Shown piece after piece: positions 1 through 10,926 of a stretch of 64,000 bases of DNA (its first letter is position 1; every line of letters starts with the position of its first letter). The DNA lies in NCBI GenBank assembly GCA_002221725.1, contig NJFT01000029.1:1-64000 (forward strand), read 5' to 3'. A program made the translations under genes and the position numbers. The notes under the pieces are model-generated. The model was not told the origin of the DNA and searched no databases. It saw only the letters and a program-made list of their open reading frames with translations. The DNA is from Scedosporium boydii (lineage: Eukaryota; Ascomycota; Sordariomycetes; Microascales; Microascaceae).

Positions 1-510
1 TTTCAACTCCCTAGCTACTTTCTATAGCTCCCTATAGTTCTATTATGATATAGTTAACTCCAAAGAAGTCTAGGGACCTTCAGGAACATATATACAAATC
101 CAACCTCATTGATTAACATCCTACTACCATATAACGCCGGCTATTCCAAAAGGTTTTGAAGGCCTTTGATGAAAAGAACGTCCAATTAGCTACATCCCAA
201 GCAAGGGTTCAGGCTCTAGAAAGCCAAATTGCAGCAATGAAGCCCAAGAAAAGGAAGAGGGTTGAAACAAGTCCCAATTCGAAGTTCGCCACTATTGGGG
301 ATATACAGAGGGCGATGGGAAATGATTTGGAAGAAGAAATCATTTCCATTGGAAGCAGCGATAGTGAAAGTGATGGTTCAGCAGCTTCATGTATTGAAGT
401 AAGGTGAAATGTGGAAGAAATAGAAGATGGAAGATGACAGTGGCTATTTGGGCTGTTGGAATTCTGGGGGTCAGAAAGTGGGGGGGGGTCAGCAAGGGGG
501 GTGCTTGACT
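1..510 (+). mobile_element. 3' fragment of a Fot1/pogo-family DNA transposon, decayed
   Basis: This is the right-hand end of an element whose left part lies outside the window. Positions 141-407 encode the transposase C-terminal tail: a coiled-coil stretch (QARVQALESQIAA), a basic patch (KPKKRKRVE), then SPNSKFATIGDIQRA. These line up with the tail of the complete copy at 59592-61450 (KRKKVELSPNSKFANIEDIQR). Upstream of about 140 the homology continues but in-frame stops appear: a TAA at 132-134 sits where the other copy has CAG. Several differences are C-to-T or G-to-A, as repeat-induced point mutation (RIP) would give. The end at 460-510 resembles the right terminal repeat of the complete copy and is followed by TA at 511-512. 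Non-autonomous relic. Confidence 0.8.
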
Positions 511-512
511 TA

Positions 513-838
513 TAGCACCTCACACAGGGATGGTGCAACTTGTAACCAATCTATCAAGGAGACGACAGTAACTTTGCCAGCCACGGGTGCCATATTGCAA
601 TCAAGCAAGAGGACGATTACGGGACGGGTGGGACCCAGCCCATCGCGGCTTTGGCCAACTCCTTCCGTGGTGTCACAAGGAGGTAGAGATTCTCATGTGC
701 TGCGGGCGAGGTGAAAATGTGGAAGCGATTGATCGATTCATATTTTCGCTATCGTCGCCTCCACTCAGCCTCCATGAACCGAAACTAGCGATCCTTGTCC
801 GAGATGGGCGCGTCGTCTCCAATACGTGCCGATATGCT
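513..838. other. Intergenic stretch between transposon relic and regulator gene
   Basis: Short open frames exist on the plus strand but none has a recognisable domain or start context. The right part (719-826) is one copy of a dispersed direct repeat, listed separately. Confidence 0.4.
719..826 (+). repeat. Dispersed ~108-bp direct repeat, copy 1
   Basis: Begins GTGGAAGCGATTGATCGAT and aligns with 9405-9512, which begins GTGAAAGCGATTGATCGAT in the same orientation. The copies stay alignable with a few indels for about 108 bp. In the best-aligned 30 bases, eight of nine differences are C or G here and T or A in the other copy. The repeat sits directly past the 3' end of the regulator gene. 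Origin unknown; it matches no family I recognise. Confidence 0.65.
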
Positions 839-3119
839 TTATCTTAGAGCGATGGCGTGTCTTGTTCGAGCCGCGTCCGCTGCTTCCTGCACCCGCCTCT
901 CGGCCTCGCTATTCACCAACCTAAAGGCCCGCGCTAGAGGATAGAACTCGGCGCCCTCTCCCGCCAATCCCCCGACACATTCGGCTACATCGTGCAGGAG
1001 CCGGAGGTCTTCCCTGGCTGTTGGTGCTGTAGGATCGTGAATCAGACCGCTCGCTAAATGAGCGTGCGCAATATACGCTCGGTAATACCCAAGAATCATC
1101 GACATAGCTTCTTGCTTTGGCAACTTCATAATAAATATCATATGATGAACAACTTTGAGGACTCTTCTGGATGTACGCATTGAAAGGTCATTTCTGGGAA
1201 TCATGTCGTCATTATCCGATAACAGTGGGCGTCTGTCGTTGCACCCGGGGAATGACGCTTTTCGGAGCATGAAGAGTATGGAGGTGTAGCCTGAGAGTGC
1301 AAGGTCTCCCAGAACCCAAGCATTGACATCGTCGTCTTTGTAACTCTCCAGCCATTCTTCCTGATTCGCCATCGTCAGCCATTCAGATGGACGTTATTTG
1401 TTGATAACTGAGTAGTGGAAGGGCTCCGGGAAGAGGCAGTGACTTAGACTTACGATTTTCCATTCCTCGAAGATTTTATCCACCTCTTCGCAGAGGGGGT
1501 TGACGGCGGCTAATACATCGGCCTCATCTTGCAGCGTCTCTGAGACTTGGAAATAGCTGATGAGAATAAAGGTGAGGCGGCTCCTGACTAGGAAAGCCAT
1601 GGTTGGAACGGCATCATCCCGCTCTCGTGGGACGTCAACAGAGAGGCGGGGCATGTTGACTCTCCAGTCTTTAAGGTGGGATGAGAATGCTGCTGGCTTG
1701 TTGTTGATGAGACGGAAGAAGAGGTCGAGCTGGATGAGATCCCACATGCCAATGCGATCGTCGTCACTCATGGAAGGCTGGCCCGCGGAGGGTTCGAGGC
1801 TGTCCAGAATATGCAGTTGCGATGCCTGCGCGTATTCACAAGCCAGCTTGTGCATCTCCCAACTTAGGCTGAAGTCGAAGTTCTCTGTGGCCGTCTGAGT
1901 CTTTATTTTTTGCAATGCTAGTTAGGAAGATGGTAACAGGTAGTTAGTTGTGTTTGGGATGGGAGGGGGAGCCGGTTACCATGTACATGGCCGCAATAAA
2001 ATCCGTGACAGTCCCAACAGCCTCTTCCTGCCAAACCGGGATGATCCGCCGACAGCATATGAAGATTTTCCTTGCATAGTCTTTGTTGAGGTTCTCTGGT
2101 GACTCTGCCTTCTTGAAGAAAAGTCCCTGCCAGAGGATACAGTAGTATATGAGAAGCATAGAAGCATCGAGGTGAACGTGGTCCGTGCCGAGGAGATAAG
2201 GAATCATGGCAATTAGCTTGCGATCTACCATCGCAGGGAGTAGTTTTCCATTGATGTTGGTGAAGTAGTCTGATAAAAGAATTAGCATCAACATGATAGT
2301 AGAATAGGGGCCGCTTAAAACATGTTTGACGCCTCACTGTCAATCAATTGCTCGGCACACTCCGGCGGAATGTTGACGTATTCCAGGGTAAGGGCTTTGG
2401 TACCGAAGCTGTGCTTCTTCCTGTGCCGTTGGACTTGGTCGAGAGCATGGCTTAGGATGGACGTGATATCCAGAGGAGTGGCCACTCCACTATCCTCAGG
2501 TCCCGCGAACCCCAAGTCGCCTGAGGACGCCGGCGAGCTAACGTGTCTCGAAGGCCCAGATGATTCGGCTCTGCCAAGGCCGGAGCCGTTTTGGCTTCTC
2601 GCAATTTCGGGAGTAGTGCCCTGGGATTGAGGTCCCGTGGTGGTAGCGGCACCCGGTGATGGACTTCCGACCGTATGTTGCCGTTCAAGACGCTGGAGTC
2701 TTGAGAGAATGGTAGAAAGAGCGCCGCATTCGTCTCTAGGTCAAAGTGTTTTAGTTCATCAAATGCCTCTTAAACTCCCTCCAGGCTGGGGCACACGGGC
2801 AGCATACAGTGTTGACAATTCTGTCTTGGGGCGAGAGTGCCGGGGTTGCCGATGGGGATAGAAGCATTCGAGTCCCTGGGAGAGACATTTTTGGCAGGAA
2901 GGCTGAGTGCGATTGCACCCGACTTTCCTGCGGCGGCAGTTCGTGCACTATAGAGTAAATGAACACGTTAGAAGGACCCGAGCTCGTTAGTCCAATCCCT
3001 GGGTCGACCGGAGATCTTGATGTATCAATTATGCAACTTTCTTGATGGAGGGGAGGGGATCCACCTCAACATGGGACACCGCAACTTACCGAGAGTTTGC
3101 TCTTGGATGCTGGAGTCAT
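839..3119 (-). CDS. Zn2Cys6 fungal transcription factor
   Basis: Binuclear zinc-cluster regulator expected to act in the nucleus. The ATG at 3119 opens a ten-codon exon (MTPASKSKLS). A GTAAGT donor and TAG acceptor then join directly, in phase, to the zinc cluster at about 2945-2830, spaced C-x2-C-x6-C-x5-C-x2-C-x6-C (CTNCRRRKVGC, SCQKCLSQGLEC). A leucine-rich linker (LSRLQRLERQ) near 2690 is followed by a Ser/Pro-rich stretch and the fungal-specific middle-homology domain (ALTLEYVNIPPE at about 2380; DYFTNINGKLLP at about 2265). Helical C-terminal exons follow at 2270-1944, 1915-1437 and 1351-839. The intron at about 1436-1352 joins EWKI to EEWLESYKDDD in phase. It is transcribed away from the PDR transporter at 4473 and shares its upstream region, so it may control that gene (inference). 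Exact exon edges in the middle are approximate. Confidence 0.85.
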
Positions 3120-3883
3120 ACGGTTGGATCGAGCAGCTTATGGGCGAACGGTAATTGTGACGGGGAACAGGGGGCCGGAAAGAATCTGCCGATATGTCCA
3201 CCAGACTAGAATGCTCATGATCTTTTCCAGTGTCGTCGCGCATAGTATATTATGAAAAGCGGGGAGGCAGGACATTAGGACATTTGGGGGCTCCGGCTCT
3301 TCGGCTAACAAGACGAGACACAGTTTTCCCAGCATTCTCCACCACTCAATGTAAGCTAAGAGCGCCTGCCAAGGCGGTGGGGATCCTCACTGAAGCTAAG
3401 GACAATATCGACCCTATCACAGCTATCCGTAGCACACTAGAGCTGCGCTTACCACCACTTTCATGTAATCTGGACGTTGATGATAGCCGCGACCGAGATG
3501 AATGTTCTAGAGGGTTCTTCCCGGGATGTTGACTCGACTCGCCAGATATTACTAGGAAATGAAATGCGGGAAAGGAAGTAGAGTTCGTTACATCTAGGGC
3601 CCGCTATCTCCCTTGCAATAGTTGGCTCATGTGATTTTATGTCTGCACCGGGAGGCCCAATACCGAGATATCCTACACCACCTGGCATGCAGGCAATCTT
3701 TCATCTTGCTCCAGGCCCTAAGCTAGAACACAATTTGGAGAATTATCATCACGTCGGTCAACGTGTTCTGTTTGATTTAGATTAGCACTTCCGTGGCAAA
3801 GGAAGCCCCACAGATAACGGACTTATAGACTAGTGGCAGTGTCAGTGGGACAAATTGGCTGTGTGGAGCTGCGCAGTTTCGCA

Positions 3884-3895
3884 ACTTCGCACTTT
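3884..3895 (+). repeat. 12-bp promoter motif ACTTCGCACTTT, copy 1
   Basis: The identical 12 bases recur in the same orientation at 4105-4116. Both copies lie in the regulator/ABC intergenic region, and the second directly abuts the CGG-N3-CCG site. Could be a regulatory element; not matched to a known motif. Confidence 0.4.
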
Positions 3896-4104
3896 GTATA
3901 AGTCCGGGTCTACCTCCATCCGCACAACATGAGAACGGGCGGGAGGGGAGAAAAGGCGTCAGCCGCCGTCTAAGACAGGCCCACCTCGGCTTCCAGAGAT
4001 ATGTCCACTTTTCACTGTACGGCTGTAAACTAGCATCGTTTGCAGCGACCTATGAGTCAATTAACAGCTTAAGATCTGTTGGCAGCTTCGATCCAAATAC
4101 TGGG

Positions 4105-4116
4105 ACTTCGCACTTT
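4105..4116 (+). repeat. 12-bp promoter motif ACTTCGCACTTT, copy 2
   Basis: Exact second copy of 3884-3895, immediately followed by CGGATGCCG. Confidence 0.4.
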
Positions 4117-4125
4117 CGGATGCCG
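4117..4125. promoter_or_regulatory. Candidate zinc-cluster binding site CGG-N3-CCG
   Basis: CGGATGCCG is an inverted pair of CGG triplets spaced by three bases, a layout bound by many Zn2Cys6 dimers. It lies between the Zn2Cys6 gene and the ABC gene. Such a short site also occurs by chance, so this is suggestive only. Confidence 0.3.
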
Positions 4126-4261
4126 CTCATCCACCCCACGATGCAAACATGCGGTGGTGTGAGCGGTATTAATGTCAACGACTAGGAGGGCAGAGGGAAA
4201 AATGGGGATAGATAAGAAATCTGCAATTCAGTCTTCAGCATATAACACTCCTCGGTCGAAA

Positions 4262-4269
4262 TATATATA
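4262..4269 (+). promoter_or_regulatory. TATA-like element of the ABC transporter gene
   Basis: TATATATA about 205 bases before the ATG at 4473, a plausible distance for a fungal gene with a moderate 5' leader. Confidence 0.35.
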
Positions 4270-4472
4270 GAGCAGCTATAAACCGTGGACTTTACTCTTT
4301 GTTACACTCCCGCACCAGTAAGACACTATTAGAGAATCCTCCCTCTTTGGCCGTACCATTCCTGCATCGTGTGACCGCGGCGGCAGCATCCCGTACCCTA
4401 TCCGGTATTCCTCAGTCCCCTGCTGCCAAGCTTTGACCTCCTTGCCCAGTCGTGCCGTCCATAGCTGTCAGG

Positions 4473-7400
4473 ATGCTGCCCACTGCCGTATCAGACCCTG
4501 AGCTCGAGCACGGTATCCCAGATGTACCCGACAGCCACCCTTTCACTGCCAGTGATTCCGACACGGCTGAGCCGATAGAGGACGAGATCCACGAACTCGC
4601 CCGGCGCGTCACAACCCTCTCTGTCGCCGGGGGCGCTGCCATCCTACCCAAGCCAACGGATGACGTCCTCGACCCTAACAGTCCCGATTTCGACTCCAAG
4701 AAATGGGTAAAGGCCTTCTATGATACCCACAGGCGGGCACTGGGCGGAATACCACCGAACTCCGCAGGCCTCGCCTTCAGGAACCTCAACGTCTTCGGCC
4801 AAAAGGCCGTGGCGGAGTACCAGAAGACCGTCGCGGAACTCGTCTATGGGCCGACTGAGATTTTGCGCCGCCTGTTCGGCTCGACGGCGAGGCGGCAGCG
4901 CGTGGACATTCTGCAAGATCTGGAAGGTGTCATGGAGAGCGGCGAGATGCTCTGCGTCCTGGGCCCTCCCGGATCCGGGTGTTCCACCTTCCTGAAAACC
5001 ATCGCCGGTGAGACCTACGGTTTCCAAGTTGCAGAAGGAAGCATGATAAATTTCCAAGGTCTCGGGAGAAAAGACATCGACACAACATTCAGGGGGGAGG
5101 CTATCTACACCGCGGAGGTCGACTACCACTTCCCAAGGCTCACCGTTGGCGAGACGCTCTACTTCGCCGCTCGTGCTCGGTGCCCGCAGAACCTGGCAGA
5201 CCACAAGCACGAATATGCCGAGCACCTCCGTGACGTCGTCATGGCGATGCTGGGCATTTCCCACACTAAGAACACCCTGGTCGGAGACGACTTTATCCGC
5301 GGGGTTAGCGGCGGAGAGCGCAAGCGAGTGAGTATCGCCGAGGCTATCCTTAGTTATTCGCCGTGGCAGTGCTGGGATAACAGCACTCGAGGTTTGGACT
5401 CGGCGAACGCGGTCGAGTTCTGCCGCACTCTGCGGCTGCAGTCCAAGACTTTTGGCAGCAGCGTGTGCGTTGCCATTTACCAAGCTCCTCAGGAAGCGTA
5501 TGATGTGAGTCGAGCCTATTCCAAGACTACCCTCGAGATCCCACCAGGTGCTGTGTTGACACCGATTCGACTCTATATATAGCTGTTCGATAAGGTCATC
5601 ATCCTCTATGAAGGGCAACAAATTTTCTTCGGAAGGACCTCCGACGCCAAGGCATACTTTGAAGGCTTGGGCTTCGAATGCCCGCCTCAGCAGACCACGC
5701 CAGACTTCCTTACCTCTATGACTAGCCCGTCCGAGAGAATTATCAAGCCTGGCTGGAAAGGAAAGACGCCTCCACGTAGCCCCGAGGAGTTCGCCCGGGC
5801 ATGGCGCGAGAGTGAGCACCGCCGAGTCCTCATCTACGATATCGAGATGTTCGAGGAGCGCTTTCCGATCGGCGGGAGCCACTCTGAGAAGTTCCAGGTC
5901 GCAAGAACAGAGCAGAAATCCACTTCACTGCGCGCCGGCTCGCCATTCACGCTCTCCCTAGCCGGCCAGTTTCTTTTGAACCTGTGGCGGGCCTACCGCC
6001 TTCTGATCGCTGACCCCTGGTTCTATGTAACCTTGATCATGGCCAACCTTTTCGAGTCACTTGTTGTTTCGAGTATTTTCTACAACATGCCCCCTGACAG
6101 TTCCAGCATGTTCCGTCGGAATCTCGTGATCTTCTACACTCTCTTGATCAATATCTGGACGGCAGCCCTAGAAGTCCTTACCCTCTACTCCAGGAGAAAG
6201 ATTGTAGAGAAGCATGTGCGCTACGCACTATATCACCCTAGCATGGAGGCCCTAGCATCTATTACGATGGATATCCCCTTTAAACTCGTCAACGCAGTCT
6301 GCATTAACGTCACCCTCTACGTCATGTGCAATCTCCGCCGCGAACCCGGACCTTTCTTCTTCTTCTACCTCCTTTCTTTCACCATTACAATCACCATGTC
6401 CTTTTTCTTCCGGTTTCTCGCCTCCGTAACTAAGACGGTCTCCCAAGCCCTGGCGCCATGTGCAATTGTCACTCTTGGGCTCATGATGTATGGAGGTTTT
6501 GTCGTGCCCCAGAACTACTTGGATAACTGGATTGGCTGGCTGAGGTGGATAAACCCCCTCTTTTACGTACAAGAGAGCCTTTCGCTGAACGAGTTCGTGG
6601 GACGCGAGTTCCGCTGTGTCGAATTCGTACCGAGCGGACCGGGCTATTCTACCGACTCGGTTCTGTCTGTGAGGCGTGTGTGCTCCGTCGAGGGGTCTAC
6701 CGCTGGTCAGAACTTCGTTGACGGAAGCGAGCATTTGCGCGTAATGTACGGGTTTGTCAACAGCCACCGCTGGCGAAACTTCGGCATCCTCATCGGCATC
6801 ACCGTCTTTTTCCTCGCGATCCACTTGGCCGCGGTGGAGCTGATCTCATCGGAGCGCTCGAAGGGCGAGATCCTCATCTTCCCCCGCCGGGTGCTCAAAA
6901 TGCGGTCCAGGGGGAGCGACGACGAGGAGAAGAGGGGTTCCCCAGCCGATGCTAGAAGCCATGGACAGAACGTTCGAAATGACGAGCCACAGGGGATCGG
7001 AAGACAAACGTCGGTCTTCCACTGGCAGGATGTCTGCTACAACGTCCAGATCAAGAATGAGACAAGGACAATTCTAGACCATGTTGACGGGTGGGTGAAG
7101 CCAGGTACCTTGACAGCACTGATGGTAAGTTCTTGTCCTCGAATATAGAGTGATCATCTTCGCTAACATCTATTGTTCTTAGGGAGTTTCGGGGGCCGGG
7201 AAAACGACACTTCTAGACGTGCTAGCCAGCCGAGTAACGATGGGGGTCATTTCAGGGAAGATGTTAGTTGACGGCGAGCCTCGCGATGTTTCATTCCAGC
7301 GCAAGACAGGATACGTCACTCAACAAGATTTGAACCTGCATACTTCCACAGTCCGCGAGGCCCTGCAATTCAGCGCGCTGCTTCGACAGCCAGCTCGGTA

Positions 7401-9217
7401 CAGCCGGCAGGAGAAACTTGACTATGTTAACGAAGTAATCAAGTTGGTCGACCTTGGCGACTGCGCAGACGCTGTTGTCGGAAATCTCGGCGAGGGCCTA
7501 AATGTAGAACAACGGAAACGCCTAACTATCGGAGTCGAGCTAGCGGCACGTCCCGAGCTGTTGCTGTTCCTAGACGAACCGACTTCCGGCCTCGATAGTC
7601 AGACATCCTGGGCCATCTGCGACCTGATGGAAAAGCTAACGAGGAACGGCCAGGCAATTCTCTGCACAATCCACCAGCCGTCCGCAGCCCTCTTCCAGCG
7701 CTTCGACCGCCTCCTCCTACTAGCAAAGGGCGGCCGGACTGTTTACTTCGGGGAAGTCGGCCACGATTCGTCTGTCCTCCTGGACTACTTCGCCCGCAAC
7801 GGAGCTCCGCAGTTCAAGCGCGGGACCAACCCTGCGGAATATATGCTCGACGTTGTCGGGGCCACTTCTAACTCGAAGGCCGGGTCCAAGATCGACTGGC
7901 CAAGTGTCTGGCGTGAGAGCCCCGAATATCAGGATGTACAACGGGAGCTTGATCGGCTGTCTCGCGTGGACAAGCGTGGGTCTCCTGCTTCCGAGGAGGC
8001 CGTGGCGGAATTCGCTTCACCTTTTACGACGCAGATGGGCCAGGTCACAAAGCGAGTCTTCCAGCAGTATTGGAGAACCCCCAGTTACCTTCTGTCAAAG
8101 TTTGTCCTCAGCGCTGGCTCGGTACGTAGTATCATTACTTTTTGGGTTCATTTCTTTCTTTCTTTTGCTTTGCCCGCCCTTTGCGACATGTCCAAGCTGA
8201 CAATCCGTATAGGCCCTATTTATTGGATTATCACAAGTAAATAGCGACGTCACGCAGCGCGGCCTCTTCAACCAGATGCTCGCGACATATATCTTTCTCT
8301 TCATCTTCAGCCAGGTCGTCGAGCAGATCCTGCCCCTGTTCGTCTCCCAGCGCACCCTCTATGAGGCGCGAGAGAGGCCAGCCAAGGCTTACTCGTGGGT
8401 CGTCTTTCTGGCCGGGAATATCATTGTCGAGCTAGCGTGGAATTCGGTAGGTCTCAAGTTCCCACACGAACTCATTATTGATATGATCTAACAAGGGGTA
8501 ATAGCTCATGGCGGTCTTCTCCTTCCTATTCTGGTGGTTCCCCATGGGGCTTTACCGCAACGCAGAGTGGACGGATTCTGTCCACTCGCGCGGCATCACG
8601 GCTTTCTTACACCTCTGGGTCTTCTTCGTTTTCACGAGCACGTTCGCGAACGCGCTCATCGCTGCCATCGAGACCGAGCAGGTCGCCGGCGCATGCTTGA
8701 ACTTCTTCTTCAACATCATGTTTGTCTTTGCAGGGTAAGTTCCCACCACCACTCACACTCACACTCACTCTTCCCTCGAAAATATCCTAACTTGAATCGC
8801 CATGTTAGTGTTCTCGCCGGACCCGATGAGCTCCCAGGGTTCTGGATCTTCATGTACCGCGTCAACCCCTTCACGTACGTGGTAGAGGGCTTCCTCGGCA
8901 CAGCCCTCGCTAACGCCCCCGTAACCTGCAAGGCAAGCGAACTCGTCCAGTTCGAGGCACCGGGGGGCATGTCATGCGGGGAGTACGCCGCGCCGTACAT
9001 ACGGGAGAACGGAGGGTATCTCGTTGACGAGAACACTAGCAACTGCAGCTACTGTGGCACGGCGGATACCACGTCGTTCTTGACCAGTATGAACATGAGC
9101 TTTGACAATCGGTGGCGTGACTTTGGATTCATGTGGGCGTTTTGCGTGTTCAACGTTGCTGCGACGATGGGGCTGTACTGGCTCGTGCGTGTTCCCAAGC
9201 GGAGGGCGAGGGAGTGA
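4473..9217 (+). CDS. PDR-type (ABCG) ABC transporter, full size
   Basis: Plasma-membrane drug/metabolite efflux pump of the fungal pleiotropic drug resistance family, with the reverse NBD-TMD-NBD-TMD order. Five introns (5505-5582, 7125-7182, 8122-8212, 8447-8504, 8735-8808) give 1,461 codons in a single frame, normal for the family. NBD1 has GPPGSGCST at about residue 165 (Cys in place of the Walker A Lys, usual for fungal PDR NBD1), signature [10 protein letters not shown] and [13 protein letters not shown]1 is hydrophobic from about 6020 to 6840. NBD2 starts at about residue 830 with canonical GVSGAGKTT (859 onward), the degenerate signature [12 protein letters not shown] and [21 protein letters not shown]2 and a Cys-containing extracellular loop follow. 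The first ATG in the frame, at 4473, is taken as start. It is divergent from the Zn2Cys6 gene. Substrate cannot be told from sequence. Confidence 0.95.
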
Positions 9218-9404
9218 CAGTGCCGAGCAAGTATTAGTATACGACTAAGAACAGGCCGGCCTCATGTACGAAATCAGGACGAGGCGCCCATAAGAACCAT
9301 CGTTGGGTACATTGATATTAGACGTTCTCTTAGAACGGTGAACGGTGTTTTGACTGGCGACCGGAACACGGCTAGTTAACGTTTTAATAAACCTTTAGAT
9401 TGAT

Positions 9405-9512
9405 GTGAAAGCGATTGATCGATCTATATTATTTACCATCATCACTTCTACTTATCTTCTATGAACTAAAACTATCAATCCGTGTCTTAGATTGGTGCGC
9501 CGTCTCTGGTAC
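9405..9512 (+). repeat. Dispersed ~108-bp direct repeat, copy 2
   Basis: Partner of 719-826, same orientation, lying past the 3' end of the ABC transporter. It differs mainly by T for C and A for G, as expected if this copy had undergone RIP or cytosine deamination. Together the two copies bracket the regulator/ABC pair. Confidence 0.65.
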
Positions 9513-9696
9513 AAGTTACAATTAAGCTGTCACGAGTGCCTTCCTCGTGTTGCATCAACTTGCACGAGCGTGTTATCTCGAATCCAAACTCTGTGGGAAC
9601 CTCAAAAAGGCATCTTGATTTCTGGTGATTATTACGTGATCATTGTATTACAATTTATTCTTCACTGATAAGGGAAAATAGAAAAATTTAAAATTT

Positions 9697-9775
9697 AAAT
9701 AAAATAAAATAAAATAAAATAAAACGAGGTTATCTCTGCCGCCATTCGTCAGAAGTAAAAAAAAAAAAAAAAAAA
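9697..9775. repeat. AAAAT pentanucleotide tract and A19 run
   Basis: Five to six AAAAT units at 9697-9724, then 19 consecutive A at 9757-9775. Simple sequence between genes. Confidence 0.8.
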
Positions 9776-9951
9776 GCTGGTCTTGGGAATGGTCTGAGAG
9801 AAAATTTGGTGCGTCTTCTCCACCCCAGAATTGAATCCATCGATGCCCACAAGTTGCAACATCACCGTCCGTCTAAAAATCCAAAATAAATTGGAGAAAT
9901 TCCTACCGAATTCTACTTTCGCCTCGTGGACGTACACATCATCATCGCATC

Positions 9952-10926
9952 ATGGCGCCAGCATCGTTTGGGGACATCGGCTATTGGGACGAGCGGTATG
10001 AGAAAAGAAAGGACTTCTTCGACTGGCTCCAGCCAGCAGAAGCCATGGATAGCGCTATCAAAGCAGCGTTGAATGCATCGCCTCGGCAAGATCCCAAAAT
10101 CCTTCACCTTGGCTGTGGCACGTCGACGTTGTCGTTTGACCTCCGCAAGCTGGTTCGGCGTCCTGAGCTGGTGCACAACGTCGACTTTTCCAAGCCGGCA
10201 ATCGACCTGTGCAGAAAACGAGAGGCCGAAATCTTTGGCGGAGGGAGGCAAGGAAGGAAAGGGAGAGAAGGGAGAGAAGGGAATGGGGTAGGAGAAAGGA
10301 ATGGCTCCGATCCTTCTCTCTCACCGGGCATGCGGTGGAGTGTCGTCGACCTCACCTCCTCCGAACAGATATGGCAGCTTCGTAAGCAAGAAGACGCCAC
10401 AAGCACTTCAGAGCCCTTCGATGTGATTGTAGACAAGTCGACCTGCGACTCGCTGTGCTGTGGAGAAGACGTCGTCGTTCGTCTGCCCTATAAGATCCCT
10501 CCGCGAGCATCCGACGACCCGTCAGCCCACTCGGGCCCGAATGAGGTGGTTCCATCCGCATCGCTTGCCCAATCCAGCGTTTATCCCCTCAACCTGCTCG
10601 CCGTGCATTTGGCCTACCTGTCTCCGCCCGGAGCGCATTGGGTCGCATTGAGCTTCTCCAAAGGTCGCTTCGACGACTTCGACCCGAGCAGACGTGGTCG
10701 TCCGAACCCTGTTCTCTTGACGACGAAGAAGACTGCGGGGGCGCTAGGCGAGGCGGATAGATACCTAGCGAATCCCGGAGAATTGTGGGAGCGAAAGTCG
10801 GTGGAGGAGATCCTGGTTCCCGAGAATATCGACAACAAGAATAGCGGAAATGTAACTCATCGCCCTGCAATATTTCACTATCTCTCCGTCCTCGTGCGGA
10901 CCGACACGAGGTTCGAATGCGAATAA
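9952..10926 (+). CDS. METTL13-like class I SAM-dependent methyltransferase
   Basis: Single-exon, 324-aa protein. The N-terminus FGDIGYWDERYEKRKDFFDW is the signature opening of the METTL13/EEF1AKMT4 group of Rossmann methyltransferases, several of which methylate lysines of translation factors. Motif I, LHLGCGTS, lies at residues 51-58. The acidic motif II-like NVDFS follows, and FDVIVDKSTCDSL is the post-motif segment typical of this group. A basic, glycine-rich insertion (GRQGRKGREGREG, about residues 98-110), coded by purine-rich repeats, separates the two halves and looks like an unstructured loop. The catalytic fold appears complete. The substrate (perhaps eEF1A) is inferred from family only. 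Confidence 0.85.
   Translation: MAPASFGDIGYWDERYEKRKDFFDWLQPAEAMDSAIKAALNASPRQDPKILHLGCGTSTLSFDLRKLVRRPELVHNVDFSKPAIDLCRKREAEIFGGGRQGRKGREGREGNGVGERNGSDPSLSPGMRWSVVDLTSSEQIWQLRKQEDATSTSEPFDVIVDKSTCDSLCCGEDVVVRLPYKIPPRASDDPSAHSGPNEVVPSASLAQSSVYPLNLLAVHLAYLSPPGAHWVALSFSKGRFDDFDPSRRGRPNPVLLTTKKTAGALGEADRYLANPGELWERKSVEEILVPENIDNKNSGNVTHRPAIFHYLSVLVRTDTRFECE

Larger units (their letters stand above)
3120..4472. promoter_or_regulatory. Shared divergent upstream region of regulator and ABC transporter
   Basis: About 1.35 kb between two start codons facing away from each other. No convincing coding exon is seen; short open frames here lack domains. It holds a 12-bp direct repeat, a CGG-N3-CCG site and a TATA-like stretch, each listed separately. 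Confidence 0.5.
9218..9951. other. Intergenic; repeat copy and A-rich tracts
   Basis: AT-rich. Contains the second copy of the 108-bp repeat and simple A-rich sequence, listed separately. No coding signal seen. Confidence 0.5.

Noticed and set aside
4963..4990. Missing Walker A lysine in NBD1 of the ABC transporter as a sign of inactivation
   Set aside because: Cys at this position is normal for NBD1 of fungal PDR pumps; the second NBD is canonical.
4644..5882. A 412-codon open frame antisense to the ABC transporter
   Set aside because: It overlaps the conserved NBD1 coding sequence on the other strand, crosses its intron and has no domain; it is a by-product of GC-rich codon use.
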